The position numbers were made by a program, and so were the translations under genes. DNA of 64,000 nt from Sphingobium sp. KCTC 72723 (lineage in GTDB: Bacteria; Pseudomonadota; Alphaproteobacteria; Sphingomonadales; Sphingomonadaceae), in contig NZ_CP060388.1 of assembly GCF_014280435.1 (NCBI RefSeq), positions 2,108,001 to 2,172,000 on the forward strand. The letters run 5' to 3'. The notes beneath the pieces were generated by a model. The model saw only the letters and a program-made list of their open reading frames with translations. It was not told where the DNA came from and searched no databases. Every line of letters begins with the position of its first letter. The stretch's first letter is position 1. Of this stretch, positions 55,907-64,000 are shown in pieces.

Positions 55907-56437
55907 ATGAGGGCGCGTCCCATCCTCTATGCAGCGTCGCTTCTGCTCGGCATCACCACGCTGACCCATGCCGCGCAACACCCGCTCAGCCTGCCCCCCA
56001 TGGGCGCGCTGCCCGCCGCCATTACCGATTCTGCCATGGCCCGCGCCGACTATGTCGAACAATGCGCGGGCTGCCACGGGGTGGAAGGCAGCACCGCGCC
56101 TGCCGCGCTGCCTGAATTGCGCGGCCGGGTCGGCTGGTTCCTCTGCACCCCCGCCGCGCGCGCCTATCTCATCCGCCTGCCCAATGTCGCGCACAGCCGC
56201 ATCCGCGATCCGCAACAACTGGCCGATATGATGAACTATGTCATATTCGGCCTGGGCGGTCCCAGCGCGCCTGCCAACGCCGCGCCCTTCACCGCGCAGG
56301 AAATCGCGCATGAACGGCAATTCCCGCTGTCTGCTGCATCCCTGAAAGCCGAACGCGCCCGCCACGTCGAATCCGCGATCCGTCAGTGCAAAGCCCCTGC
56401 ATCCCTGCGCCTGCTCTATCCAGGCCAGAAGGGGTAG
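55907..56437 (+). CDS. Monohaem c-type cytochrome, probable AADH electron acceptor
   Basis: 176 aa, signal peptide MRARPILYAASLLLGITTLTHAAQ. One haem site CAGCHG (about 52-57, Cys-x2-Cys-His); a possible axial Met is in DMMNYVIFGLGG. In the A. faecalis aau cluster a gene for a small monohaem cytochrome also follows aauA. It likely takes electrons from the TTQ enzyme and passes them to the respiratory chain. Separated from aauA by 72 bp without a terminator. Confidence 0.9.
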   Translation: MRARPILYAASLLLGITTLTHAAQHPLSLPPMGALPAAITDSAMARADYVEQCAGCHGVEGSTAPAALPELRGRVGWFLCTPAARAYLIRLPNVAHSRIRDPQQLADMMNYVIFGLGGPSAPANAAPFTAQEIAHERQFPLSAASLKAERARHVESAIRQCKAPASLRLLYPGQKG

Positions 56438-56541
56438 CGTAAGGGGCGGATCCGGGTAGATTGGCGTTATAAAGACTGTTCATTTGCACCTTGTTCGCAA
56501 GGGCGCCTATGACCGGCGGAAACGAACGAGAAGGAAAAGCG

Positions 56542-56802
56542 ATGGCCGTGTCAGATTCGATGGACGAGGCAAGCGAGCATTTTGCCTATTGCGTTCAGCT
56601 ATTTGGCGGCACGACGGCTTTTTCGCGGCGGCTTGGCATAGACGAGCGTGCCGTCCGCCGCTTCATCAATGGTGAGCGGCCCGTCGGCGCAGGACTTCTG
56701 GAAGATACCTTAAAGGCATTGCGCACGCTCATTGCGGACGCGACCCAGGCCGAACAGCAGATCGCTGCCACATTAGGCGCACCGTCGACCGATCCGGCAT
56801 AA
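56542..56802 (+). CDS. Small HTH DNA-binding protein (Cro/XRE-like)
   Basis: 86 aa from ATG 56542, preceded by AGAAGGAAAAGCG; the frame is open to TTG 56491, but that start has no site. The segment FAYCVQLFGGTTAFSRRLGIDERAVRRFINGERPVGAGLLEDTLKALRTL fits a lambda-repressor-like HTH: helix 2 TAFSRRLGI, recognition helix ERAVRRFINGERP. No effector domain. Target unknown; it may act on the TonB receptor gene to its right or on its own promoter. Confidence 0.7.
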   Translation: MAVSDSMDEASEHFAYCVQLFGGTTAFSRRLGIDERAVRRFINGERPVGAGLLEDTLKALRTLIADATQAEQQIAATLGAPSTDPA

Positions 56803-56914
56803 AAGGCCAGTCACGCTCGGCGTTCGATAACGAGATGGCCATTCTCTCCCCATAAAACCGCCGCCGAACCCCGTTAAGGCTCGACGGCGGCACAACAACC
56901 CTTCCCCTGATCCG

Positions 56915-59638
56915 TTAGAATTTCTGTCCGAAGCGGACGCCGAAGAATTGCGGCTTGATGGCGAAGGTCCGCGACGATCCCGAACAGAAATCGATCGAGC
57001 AGAAGGTGTTTTTCGTCAACTCGCCACGCTTGTCGAAGGCATTTTGCAGGAACAGGGTCAGGCTCCAACTGTCCTTCTTGATCCCGCCGGAAAAATCAAA
57101 GCTGATAAAGCCCTTCGTATTGCCCAGCAGCGTATTATTATCGACGTTCAGATCCTGCGTCGCTCCGGTCTGATACAGTGCAGCCCCCTGAATATAGGCC
57201 GCATAATCACCCATATAGGTGTCGTATCGGATCGACGTCGTACCCTTGAACCTGGGCTGGCGCGGCAGGCGCGTGCCATCTGCGGCGGCCACCTGCGGCG
57301 TGGGCGGGCTGGAGTCCGGCACATCCTGTCCAAGCGTGCAGGTCGCCAGCTGAGAGATGGTGGATGTCGTGCGGTCCAGCGCGAAGTTGCAGAAATTGCC
57401 CTTCAGCGTCGCATCATTATACGCGCCCGATGTCGAGATCGTAAATTTGCCCAGTTTCAGGTCGGCATCATATTCGATGCCCTTCACCTCTGCCTTGCCC
57501 GCATTGCCGGTCATGCCAGCGCCCTGCGCGCCCGACACCACCACGCCATATTGGATGTTGTTCCACTTCTCGAAATAGACCGCCGCATTGAAGCGGAACA
57601 TGTTGTTCCACGTCGTCTTGACCCCCAGTTCGAAATTGGTGAGCGTTTCGGACTGGAATGGCGCAACATCGACCGGGCCGAAATTGCGGATGCGCAACGG
57701 CCGGTTGAACCCGCCGGGACGAAAGCCGGTCGAATAGTTGAAATAGACCATCTTGTCCGGCTGGAACTGCCAATCCAGCGCCACCTTGTGGGTTTCGCCC
57801 TTTTCCTTGTAACGGCCGGTCTGGTCGGCGGCGCGGAAATTGGTGTTCAGACATTGCAGCCGTTCGGCGGGCAGCGGCGTCGGACAACCCATTACCCCGG
57901 TGGGGACAAAGACCGACGTCACGGTGTTAGCGGCGGACCCCGCCACACCGGCAAAGCCCTTCACGGCATAATCGGTCCAGAAATAGCGCAGCCCGCCGGT
58001 CAGCTTGAGCGTGGGCGTGATATTATAATGGCCCTCGGCAAAGATCGCCTTGTCATGATAAAGCTGGTTCTGTTCGGTGATGTAGAAGCCATCACCCTTC
58101 ACGGCCTGCGTCCCCAGCAGCATCGTGCCGAGCGGATTGCCGTTGGGGTTGATGATATCGCTGGTGTCGAAGAACGGATTGCCGTCGTCATCATACGCAA
58201 TGCCAAAGCGCGCCGGCACGCCGATCAGCCCGCCCGGCACATCGCCGCCGCCGGTCGCGGTATAGCCTGTAATCCTATCCAGCCCGCGGATCGAATAATA
58301 GGTGTTCGTTTCATTCTTCTGCCGCTGGTAGAAACCGCCCAGCGTCAATTCGAATGGCCAGTCCTTGGGCGTCGACAGGCGCAATTCCTGCGTGAACTTG
58401 TCGCGATGCGTGTCGGCATGATAAAATTGCGTCGGGTCGATCAGCGAACATTTCTGCGCCGCGCCTGACCCGGTGCAATTGTCGAAAAATTGCAGATAGC
58501 TATCATAACCCGCGCCGAACCCGTCATAGGTGACGGTATAATAGGTATAGTCGTTGAGCGTGCGCGTGCGGCGTTTGAAATAGCCGGTGGCGGACACGAC
58601 GTCCCAATCGCCGATATGGCCGTGGATGGACAATGCGGCCTGATACCAGCGATCGTCATTCTTGGTCTGGTCATAATCATGGACTTCCAGGTCGCCGACG
58701 CGCGGATCGAACCCGAAATAGCCATTGGCGACCTGCTTTTGCGCCGTGATTTCCGGCGAGACTGACCAGCCATCGACCGGCTCCCACAGCAATTGCAGCC
58801 GACCGCCAAATTCCCGAATCGTATTATAATCATCCCTGGCGATGTCGGCATTGTTCAGCGCGAAACTGGTCGCCGGATTATTGTCGCCCAGCGTGTAGAC
58901 GGCCGGTGCGCCATTGTTGAGCAGGCCGTTGTTGGGCGTGTTGTCGATATAGCCGCCATCGCGCCGATAATATCCCATCGCGCGCACGGCCATAGTGTCG
59001 GTCATCGGCACGTTGATGTAGGATTCAATCTGGCCGCCAAAATCGCCCTTGCCATATTTATTGGCTTCGACGTCATAGCCGAATTCGAATTTGCCCAGCT
59101 TGGGCTTGTTGGTGATCAGGCGGATGGTGCCGGCCAGCGACCCTGCGCCATAAAGCGTGCCTTGCGGCCCCGCCAGCGCTTCGACCCGTTCCAGATCATA
59201 GGCGTGAATGTCCGGCACTTCGGTCCCGGTGATCGGTATGTCGTTCAGATAATAGCCGACCGAGGCATAAGCGCCGCCTGCCGGTACGATGCCACGGAAA
59301 AACGCCGTGTTGCGGCCCGGCCCGATCCCTTCGAAAGATACCGACGGCAACAGGGCGGCGAAATCGCTCAAGCCCTTGACCTGCCGTTCGGCCAGCGTTT
59401 CGGCGCCCAGCGCCTGCATGGAAATCGGCACCTTCTGGATGCTCTGCGCGCTGCGCGTTGCCGTCACCACGATTTCGCCCAGCCCCTGATCCTCGGCGGC
59501 GGGCAAGGCCGGATCGACGGCGGCCTGATCGGCGCCTTCTGCGGCACGCGCAAAGCCGGAGGAGGCAAGCCCCGCCAGGATGGTAGTCACCCCCAATATC
59601 TTCATCAGCTGCGACCGGCGACGAGACTGGACTTTCAT
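56915..59638 (-). CDS. TonB-dependent receptor
   Basis: 907 aa from ATG 59638 (CAGGGGGAG upstream). Signal peptide then a plug with TonB box-like GEIVVTATRSAQSIQKVPISMQALGAETLAERQVKGLSDFAALLPSVSF (about 53-105), GTLYGAGSLAGTIRLITNKP, a long barrel and C-terminal PQFFGVRFGQKF. The plug resembles the general FecA/FepA-like group of sphingomonads rather than the sugar-type receptor at 47 kb. Substrate unknown. Divergent from a TPR-sulfotransferase gene, a common pairing in these bacteria. Confidence 0.93.
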   Translation of the reverse strand: MKVQSRRRSQLMKILGVTTILAGLASSGFARAAEGADQAAVDPALPAAEDQGLGEIVVTATRSAQSIQKVPISMQALGAETLAERQVKGLSDFAALLPSVSFEGIGPGRNTAFFRGIVPAGGAYASVGYYLNDIPITGTEVPDIHAYDLERVEALAGPQGTLYGAGSLAGTIRLITNKPKLGKFEFGYDVEANKYGKGDFGGQIESYINVPMTDTMAVRAMGYYRRDGGYIDNTPNNGLLNNGAPAVYTLGDNNPATSFALNNADIARDDYNTIREFGGRLQLLWEPVDGWSVSPEITAQKQVANGYFGFDPRVGDLEVHDYDQTKNDDRWYQAALSIHGHIGDWDVVSATGYFKRRTRTLNDYTYYTVTYDGFGAGYDSYLQFFDNCTGSGAAQKCSLIDPTQFYHADTHRDKFTQELRLSTPKDWPFELTLGGFYQRQKNETNTYYSIRGLDRITGYTATGGGDVPGGLIGVPARFGIAYDDDGNPFFDTSDIINPNGNPLGTMLLGTQAVKGDGFYITEQNQLYHDKAIFAEGHYNITPTLKLTGGLRYFWTDYAVKGFAGVAGSAANTVTSVFVPTGVMGCPTPLPAERLQCLNTNFRAADQTGRYKEKGETHKVALDWQFQPDKMVYFNYSTGFRPGGFNRPLRIRNFGPVDVAPFQSETLTNFELGVKTTWNNMFRFNAAVYFEKWNNIQYGVVVSGAQGAGMTGNAGKAEVKGIEYDADLKLGKFTISTSGAYNDATLKGNFCNFALDRTTSTISQLATCTLGQDVPDSSPPTPQVAAADGTRLPRQPRFKGTTSIRYDTYMGDYAAYIQGAALYQTGATQDLNVDNNTLLGNTKGFISFDFSGGIKKDSWSLTLFLQNAFDKRGELTKNTFCSIDFCSGSSRTFAIKPQFFGVRFGQKF

Positions 59639-60010
59639 TCTGTACGACTCCCCCTGAAGAAACGAAGCCTCTCTTTCCTCTCCCGCCCACGGTTTTCCCG
59701 TGCGTTTATGATGCAATGCGCCATGCCGTTGCAGGCACATTGCACTTTGGCTTTCGCAAAGGCACACGCCCCCGCGACCGGAACCGCCATAGGCTCCGGG
59801 CCTGCCGCCCAACGGCGCAGCATTGATGATGTAACCGTGATACCCCTTGGACTTTCGCCATTACGGGACGCTTGTCCAAGTTTGATAATGCTGTAACGAT
59901 TGCAGGAGTCAACAGCATAGTTGCATGTCTGTGACAGGATGTTGCCGACGGATTGCGCAGCTGCGCAATCCGGTTCATTGTGCAGCACGGAAAAAAGCGC
60001 AGGACTTTTC
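59639..60010. other. 372-bp divergent region of TonB receptor and sulfotransferase genes
   Basis: No ORF. Contains a perfect 24-bp palindrome (59949-59972) and, near the receptor side, its Shine-Dalgarno. The rest is unremarkable. Confidence 0.65.
59949..59972. promoter_or_regulatory. Perfect 24-bp palindrome before the sulfotransferase gene
   Basis: CGGATTGCGCAG followed directly by its reverse complement, with no spacer. It is centred about 50 bp upstream of the ATG at 60011. The shape (even palindrome with central AGCT) fits an operator for a dimeric regulator; a leader hairpin is the alternative. Confidence 0.6.
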
Positions 60011-62062
60011 ATGGACACTGTTTCGGGCAATGCCGGCATGTCGACCCGCCCCGTTCCTGCGGAGGAGGCGCTGGCCCGCGCGACAGCGATATTGGACGCA
60101 CAGCCCGACGCCGCGCTGGCGCAGGCACAGGCCATTCTTGAAAAGATGCCCGGCCTCCCCCCTGCCGAACTGCTCGTCGCGCAGGCGTTGCGGCGCATGG
60201 GCCAGCCCAGGGCCGCACGCGACCAGCTCGCCGCGCTCTCCCTGCGCCACCCGCGCGTGCCGGCGATCCTGTGGGAACTGGCGCAGGCCGCACGCGATGC
60301 GGGCAATGTCGACCAGGCGCTGGCCGCGCTCGATCGCCTGACCCGGCAGCAACCGGGCGTGTCGGGCGGATGGTTCCTGATGGCCAGCCTGTTGCGCCGG
60401 GCCGGGCGGACGGACGACGCATGGCGGGCCGACCTGTCGGGCGTCCATGCCGCCGCGCGCGACCGCGACCTGCTCGACGCGGCGATGGCGATGCACGACG
60501 ACCGGCTCGACGCCGCAGAAGCGATGCTGGACGCCCGGCTCGCGCGCCTGCCCGACGATCCTTCGACGATCCGGCTGCTGGGCGAAGTCCATTGGCGGCG
60601 CGGCGACATGGTGCGGGCGCTGGCGCTGGTCGAACGTGCGGTCGATGTCGCCCCCGGCTTCGACCTTGCCCGCGACTTCCTCATCCGCCTGCTGCTTCAG
60701 AATAACCGGCTGGCCGATGCGCTGGTCCATGCCGACATTCTCGCCACCTCCCCGCTCAAAAACCCCGGTTACGACCTGATCCGCGCGTCGGTGCTGGTGC
60801 GGCTGGGCGATCAGGACGGTGCCTGCGCCATCTATCGGCACCTGCTGGCGCAAAAGCCCGAACAGCCGCAGGTCTGGCAGAATCTGGGCCACGCGCTCAA
60901 GACGCTGGGGCAGCAGGCCGACGCCGTCCACGCCTATCGCCAGGCCGTGTCCCATCAACCGGCCATGGGCGAAGCCTGGTGGAGCCTCGCCAACCTCAAG
61001 ACCGTCAGGCTGGACGCGGCCGACGTTGCGGCCATGCGCGGCGCGCTCGCTACGCTGGATAGCGACCCGGCCGAACGGCAGGAGGATATCTTCCACCTCC
61101 ATTTCTCGCTGGGCAAGGCGCTGGAAGATGCGCACGATCATGCAGCGGCCTTCCGCCATTATGATCGCGGCAACCGCATCCGCCGCACGATGATCCGCCA
61201 CGACGCCGCCGAATTTTCCGCCGAAGTCGCCGCCACGCGCACCTGCTTCACCAGCGCCTTCATCGCGCGGCAGGGCGCAGGCGGCTGCCCCGCGCCCGAC
61301 CCGATCTTCATCGTCGGCCTGCCCCGATCCGGCTCGACGCTGGTGGAACAGATTCTGTCCAGCCACAGCCATGTGGAAGGGACGATGGAACTGCCCGACA
61401 TGATGATGATCGCCAGCCGCCTGGCTTCACGGGTCGACGACGGCGAATTTCCCGATTTCGCGACCATGATCGCGTCGCTGACCCCCGCCGACCGCACGCG
61501 CCTGGGTGAGGAATATGTCGATCGCACCCGCGTCCACCGCCATGCCGACACACCCCACTTCATCGACAAGATGCCCAACAACTGGCAGCATGTCGGCCTG
61601 ATCCGGCTGATCCTGCCCAATGCCCGCATCATCGACGCGCGCCGCCATCCGATGGCCTGCTGCTTTTCGGGCTGGAAACAGCATTTCGCGCGCGGGCAGG
61701 CGTTCAGCTACGATCTTGACGACATCGCCCGCTATTATCGTGACTATGCCGCGCTGATGGCCGCATTCGACGCCGCAGCCCCCGGCCATGTCCATCGCGT
61801 CATCTACGAACAAATGGTCGCCGACACGCCGGGCGAAGTCGCGCGCCTGCTCGACTATCTGCGCCTGCCGTTCGAGGATGGCTGCCTTGCCTTCTGGACC
61901 AACAACCGCGCCGTCCGCACCGCCAGTTCCGAACAGGTGCGCCAGCCGATCTTCACCGACGGGGTCGATTACTGGAAGCATTTTGCCCCATGGCTCGGCC
62001 CGCTCGAACAGGCGCTGGGTCCGCTCATTACCGAATATCCGCCCAAATCCGCGCTTTCCTGA
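60011..62062 (+). CDS. TPR-repeat sulfotransferase
   Basis: 683 aa from ATG 60011. Residues 1 to about 400 are TPR units (for example PQVWQNLGHALKTLGQQADAVHAYRQAVSHQP). Residues about 430-680 form a PAPS-dependent sulfotransferase fold: phosphate-binding loop PIFIVGLPRSGSTLVEQILSSHSHV (about 433-457), HFIDKMPNNWQHVGLIRLILPNARIIDARRHPMACCFS (3'-phosphate site) and YEQMVADTPGEVARLLDYLRLPFE. Acceptor unknown; no signal peptide. Its partner is the divergent TonB receptor. Confidence 0.92.
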   Translation: MDTVSGNAGMSTRPVPAEEALARATAILDAQPDAALAQAQAILEKMPGLPPAELLVAQALRRMGQPRAARDQLAALSLRHPRVPAILWELAQAARDAGNVDQALAALDRLTRQQPGVSGGWFLMASLLRRAGRTDDAWRADLSGVHAAARDRDLLDAAMAMHDDRLDAAEAMLDARLARLPDDPSTIRLLGEVHWRRGDMVRALALVERAVDVAPGFDLARDFLIRLLLQNNRLADALVHADILATSPLKNPGYDLIRASVLVRLGDQDGACAIYRHLLAQKPEQPQVWQNLGHALKTLGQQADAVHAYRQAVSHQPAMGEAWWSLANLKTVRLDAADVAAMRGALATLDSDPAERQEDIFHLHFSLGKALEDAHDHAAAFRHYDRGNRIRRTMIRHDAAEFSAEVAATRTCFTSAFIARQGAGGCPAPDPIFIVGLPRSGSTLVEQILSSHSHVEGTMELPDMMMIASRLASRVDDGEFPDFATMIASLTPADRTRLGEEYVDRTRVHRHADTPHFIDKMPNNWQHVGLIRLILPNARIIDARRHPMACCFSGWKQHFARGQAFSYDLDDIARYYRDYAALMAAFDAAAPGHVHRVIYEQMVADTPGEVARLLDYLRLPFEDGCLAFWTNNRAVRTASSEQVRQPIFTDGVDYWKHFAPWLGPLEQALGPLITEYPPKSALS

Positions 62063-62212
62063 CCCCGCCCGCCGTGCCAGCGCCACGCTCCCGCCACAGG
62101 CTGCCAATTTTCCCTTGCCCCGGCGGCAATGTCATGCACAAAGCTTGCCAACTGTCGCCGGGCGGGTGAATTGCACCCCGCGCCCAACCATCCGGCGGCA
62201 AGGATGCGAGCG

Positions 62213-63001
62213 ATGCACGACGTAACGACCCAGGAACGGCCCCACCAGTCGGCCCACCCCCTCGCCCCGCAGGAAGTGGGCGAAGGACTGTCGGTCATTT
62301 CCATCGCCAAAAGCTATGACAAGCGTGTCGTCCTGTCCGACGTATCGCTGACCGTGGGCAAGGGCGAAGTCGTCGGCCTGCTCGGTCCCAATGGCGCGGG
62401 CAAGACGACCTGCTTCTATTCGGTCATGGGCCTGGTCCGTCCCGATCGCGGCCGCATCATTTTGGACGGTCAGGATATTACCGGCCTGCCCATGTATCGC
62501 CGCGCGATATTGGGTCTGGGCTATCTGCCGCAGGAAACCTCCATCTTTCGCGGCCTTACCGTGGCGCAGAATATCAGTGCGGTGCTGGAACTGGCCGAAC
62601 CGGACAAGGCGGCCCGCGCCGCGCGCCTCGAACAGTTGCTGGGCGAATTTGGCCTGACCCGCCTGCGCGATTCCGCCGCGATGGCGCTGTCGGGCGGCGA
62701 ACGCCGTCGCTGCGAAATCGCCCGTGCGCTCGCCGCCAACCCGTCCATCGTGCTGCTGGACGAACCGTTCGCGGGCATCGACCCGCTCTCCATCGCCGAC
62801 ATTCGCGATCTGGTGAAGGATCTCAAGACACGCGGCATCGGCGTCCTCATCACGGACCATAATGTCCGCGAAACGCTCGAAATCGTTGATCGCGCCTGCA
62901 TCATCTATGGCGGCCAGATGCTGTTTGCCGGCAGCCCGACCGAACTGGTCGCCAATGCCGAAGTGCGCCGCCTCTATCTGGGCGAGAATTTCTCGCTTTG
63001 A
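62213..63001 (+). CDS. lptB: LPS export ABC transporter ATP-binding protein
   Basis: 262 aa from ATG 62213 (AAGGATGCGAGCG upstream; ATG 62204 is possible). Walker A LGPNGAGKTTCF, Q-loop LPQETSIFRGLT, signature LSGGERRRCEIARAL, Walker B IVLLDEPFAGIDP and H-loop TDHNVRETL, nearly textbook LptB. Drives lipopolysaccharide extraction by LptFG-LptC. The N-terminus has about 25 extra residues before the usual start. The usual upstream lptA/lptC are not here; a sulfotransferase gene precedes it. rpoN follows. Confidence 0.95.
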   Translation: MHDVTTQERPHQSAHPLAPQEVGEGLSVISIAKSYDKRVVLSDVSLTVGKGEVVGLLGPNGAGKTTCFYSVMGLVRPDRGRIILDGQDITGLPMYRRAILGLGYLPQETSIFRGLTVAQNISAVLELAEPDKAARAARLEQLLGEFGLTRLRDSAAMALSGGERRRCEIARALAANPSIVLLDEPFAGIDPLSIADIRDLVKDLKTRGIGVLITDHNVRETLEIVDRACIIYGGQMLFAGSPTELVANAEVRRLYLGENFSL

Positions 63002-63112
63002 CATGATGCGGGGGCAGAGTCTTTTCATGCCGCACCGGCCCGCATCCCCGCCCGGCCATCCATTCAGGATATTCTGTGGGCGGCCGGGTGGGGGTGTGGA
63101 CCGGTGCGGTCC

Positions 63113-63138
63113 CGAAATGCGCTCTTTCGCGCATTTCG
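63113..63138 (+). promoter_or_regulatory. Perfect hairpin just upstream of rpoN
   Basis: CGAAATGCGC (63113-63122) / GCGCATTTCG (63129-63138) with a 6-nt loop, then CCAAAAAG and the rpoN ATG at 63158. Lies in the 156-bp lptB-rpoN spacer; may affect rpoN translation or end part of the lptB transcripts. Confidence 0.55.
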
Positions 63139-63157
63139 CCAAAAAGCCCATCCTCTG

Positions 63158-64000
63158 ATGGCGCTCGGTCCACGCCTCGACATTCGTCAAAGCCAGTCGC
63201 TGGTGATGACGCCGCAGCTTCAGCAGGCCATCAAGCTGCTGGCGCTCTCCAACCTTGAGATCGAGGCGTTCGTCGCGGGCGAGCTGGAAAAAAACCCGCT
63301 GCTCGACCATGGCGGTCCTGACGATTCCGCGCCCGCGCCCGACGGCATCGACCGCGATGTCGAACGCCCGACACTGGCCGCCGAAACCGGCGCAAGCGAC
63401 GATCTGATCGCGCAGGGGCTGGGCGGCACCGACAGCCCGCTCGATGTCGATCATGGCGCCGCGACCTTCATCGACGATGGCCCGGCCGACCGCATGGCCA
63501 GCGGACCGGGAACCGGCTCCGGCAGCGGGTCCGACATGGCCAGCAGCAGCTATGCCGACGACGCGCCCGACTTCGACAGTTTCGCCGCGCCCGACGCCAG
63601 CCTTCAGGAACATCTGATGGATCAGGCGCGCGCCGCCTTGTCCGGCATCGACCTGATCGTCGCGGCGCAACTGATCGGCCAGATCAGCGAAGCGGGCTAT
63701 CTGGAGGCGAACCTGCTTGCTACGGCCCATGCGCTGGGCCTGCCGCTATGTGACGTCGAACGGGTGCTGGGCGTCATCCACACATTCGACCCCACCGGCA
63801 TCGGCGCGCGCACCCTGGCCGAATGTCTTACCCTGCAAGCGAAGGAAGCCAACCGCTACGACCCCTGCATCGCTCGCCTGCTAGCCAATCTGGACCTGCT
63901 GGCCAAGGGCGCACTGCCGCAACTGCGCCGCATCTGCGCCGTGGATGAGGAGGATCTGGCCGACATGATCGCCGAACTGCGCAGTTACGATCCCAAGCCC
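63158..64000 (+). CDS. rpoN: RNA polymerase sigma-54 factor, N-terminal part (cut by window edge)
   Basis: First 281 codons. Region I has the Gln/Leu-rich activator-interacting sequence RQSQSLVMTPQLQQAIKLLALSNLEIEAFVAGELEKNPLLD (about 10-50). The acidic region II (about 55-145, many Asp/Gly/Ser) follows, then the start of the core-binding domain (SLQEHLMDQARAALSGIDLIVAAQLIGQISEAGYLEANL; FDPTGIGARTLAECLTLQ). The DNA-binding RpoN box is beyond the edge. It is preceded by lptB as in many proteobacteria. Confidence 0.97.
   Translation, partial: MALGPRLDIRQSQSLVMTPQLQQAIKLLALSNLEIEAFVAGELEKNPLLDHGGPDDSAPAPDGIDRDVERPTLAAETGASDDLIAQGLGGTDSPLDVDHGAATFIDDGPADRMASGPGTGSGSGSDMASSSYADDAPDFDSFAAPDASLQEHLMDQARAALSGIDLIVAAQLIGQISEAGYLEANLLATAHALGLPLCDVERVLGVIHTFDPTGIGARTLAECLTLQAKEANRYDPCIARLLANLDLLAKGALPQLRRICAVDEEDLADMIAELRSYDPKP

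Overview
The window is GC-rich alphaproteobacterial chromosome. The sphingomonad look rests on the TonB-receptor-rich content, the gene orders (lptB-rpoN; purM-purN divergent from an hdaA-ppk-ppx operon), the many GATCC..GGATGAC palindromic repeats and the typical secreted proteins. This placement is by protein character, not by an rRNA gene: no rRNA, tRNA, CRISPR array or prophage was seen.

Layout. 1-9.8 kb is housekeeping: aspS (cut by the left edge), rnd, small secreted proteins, a CNNM/CorC-type membrane protein, an OmpA lipoprotein, a tightly overlapped leftward operon (yggT, yggU, folD, a secreted NTF2-like protein, marC), an HNH protein and argB. 9.8-11.2 kb holds a YhhQ-type transporter and a small GIY-YIG nuclease ORF embedded in palindromic repeats. 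11.2-28.6 kb holds ppx, ppk, hdaA, purM, a purN-YjbR fusion, an ABC ATPase, a DUF559 nuclease ORF between inverted repeats, nadB, a lipoprotein serine hydrolase, polA and a Bax-inhibitor-1 protein. 28.9-35.9 kb holds cysS (apparently mosaic), a secreted TPR-CHAT protein, an excalibur protein and an ABC-F ATPase.

36.1-52 kb is an L-arabinose/arabinan utilisation locus. It encodes a TonB receptor, GH51 and two GH43 enzymes, an MFS sugar transporter, aldose 1-epimerase, a sugar 1-dehydrogenase, a lactonase, an AraD1/GguC-type protein and a FadR-type GntR regulator. A 15-bp motif recurs four times in exactly the three control regions of this locus. The later steps of oxidative arabinose breakdown are not in the window.

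52.1-56.5 kb is a TetR gene followed by aauB-E-D-A and a monohaem cytochrome c: a tryptophan tryptophylquinone (TTQ) aromatic amine dehydrogenase operon. The cofactor and catalytic residues map onto the small subunit, and no mauF/G/L/M/N-like gene is present. 56.5-62.1 kb has a small HTH protein and a divergent pair of TonB receptor and TPR-sulfotransferase with a perfect 24-bp palindrome between them. lptB and the start of rpoN close the window.

The most unusual signal is that two unrelated small nucleases (GIY-YIG and DUF559) each sit inside their own family of hairpin repeats. Further copies of those repeats occur elsewhere in the window, including a 113-bp copy that resembles the GIY-YIG unit with its coding part removed.
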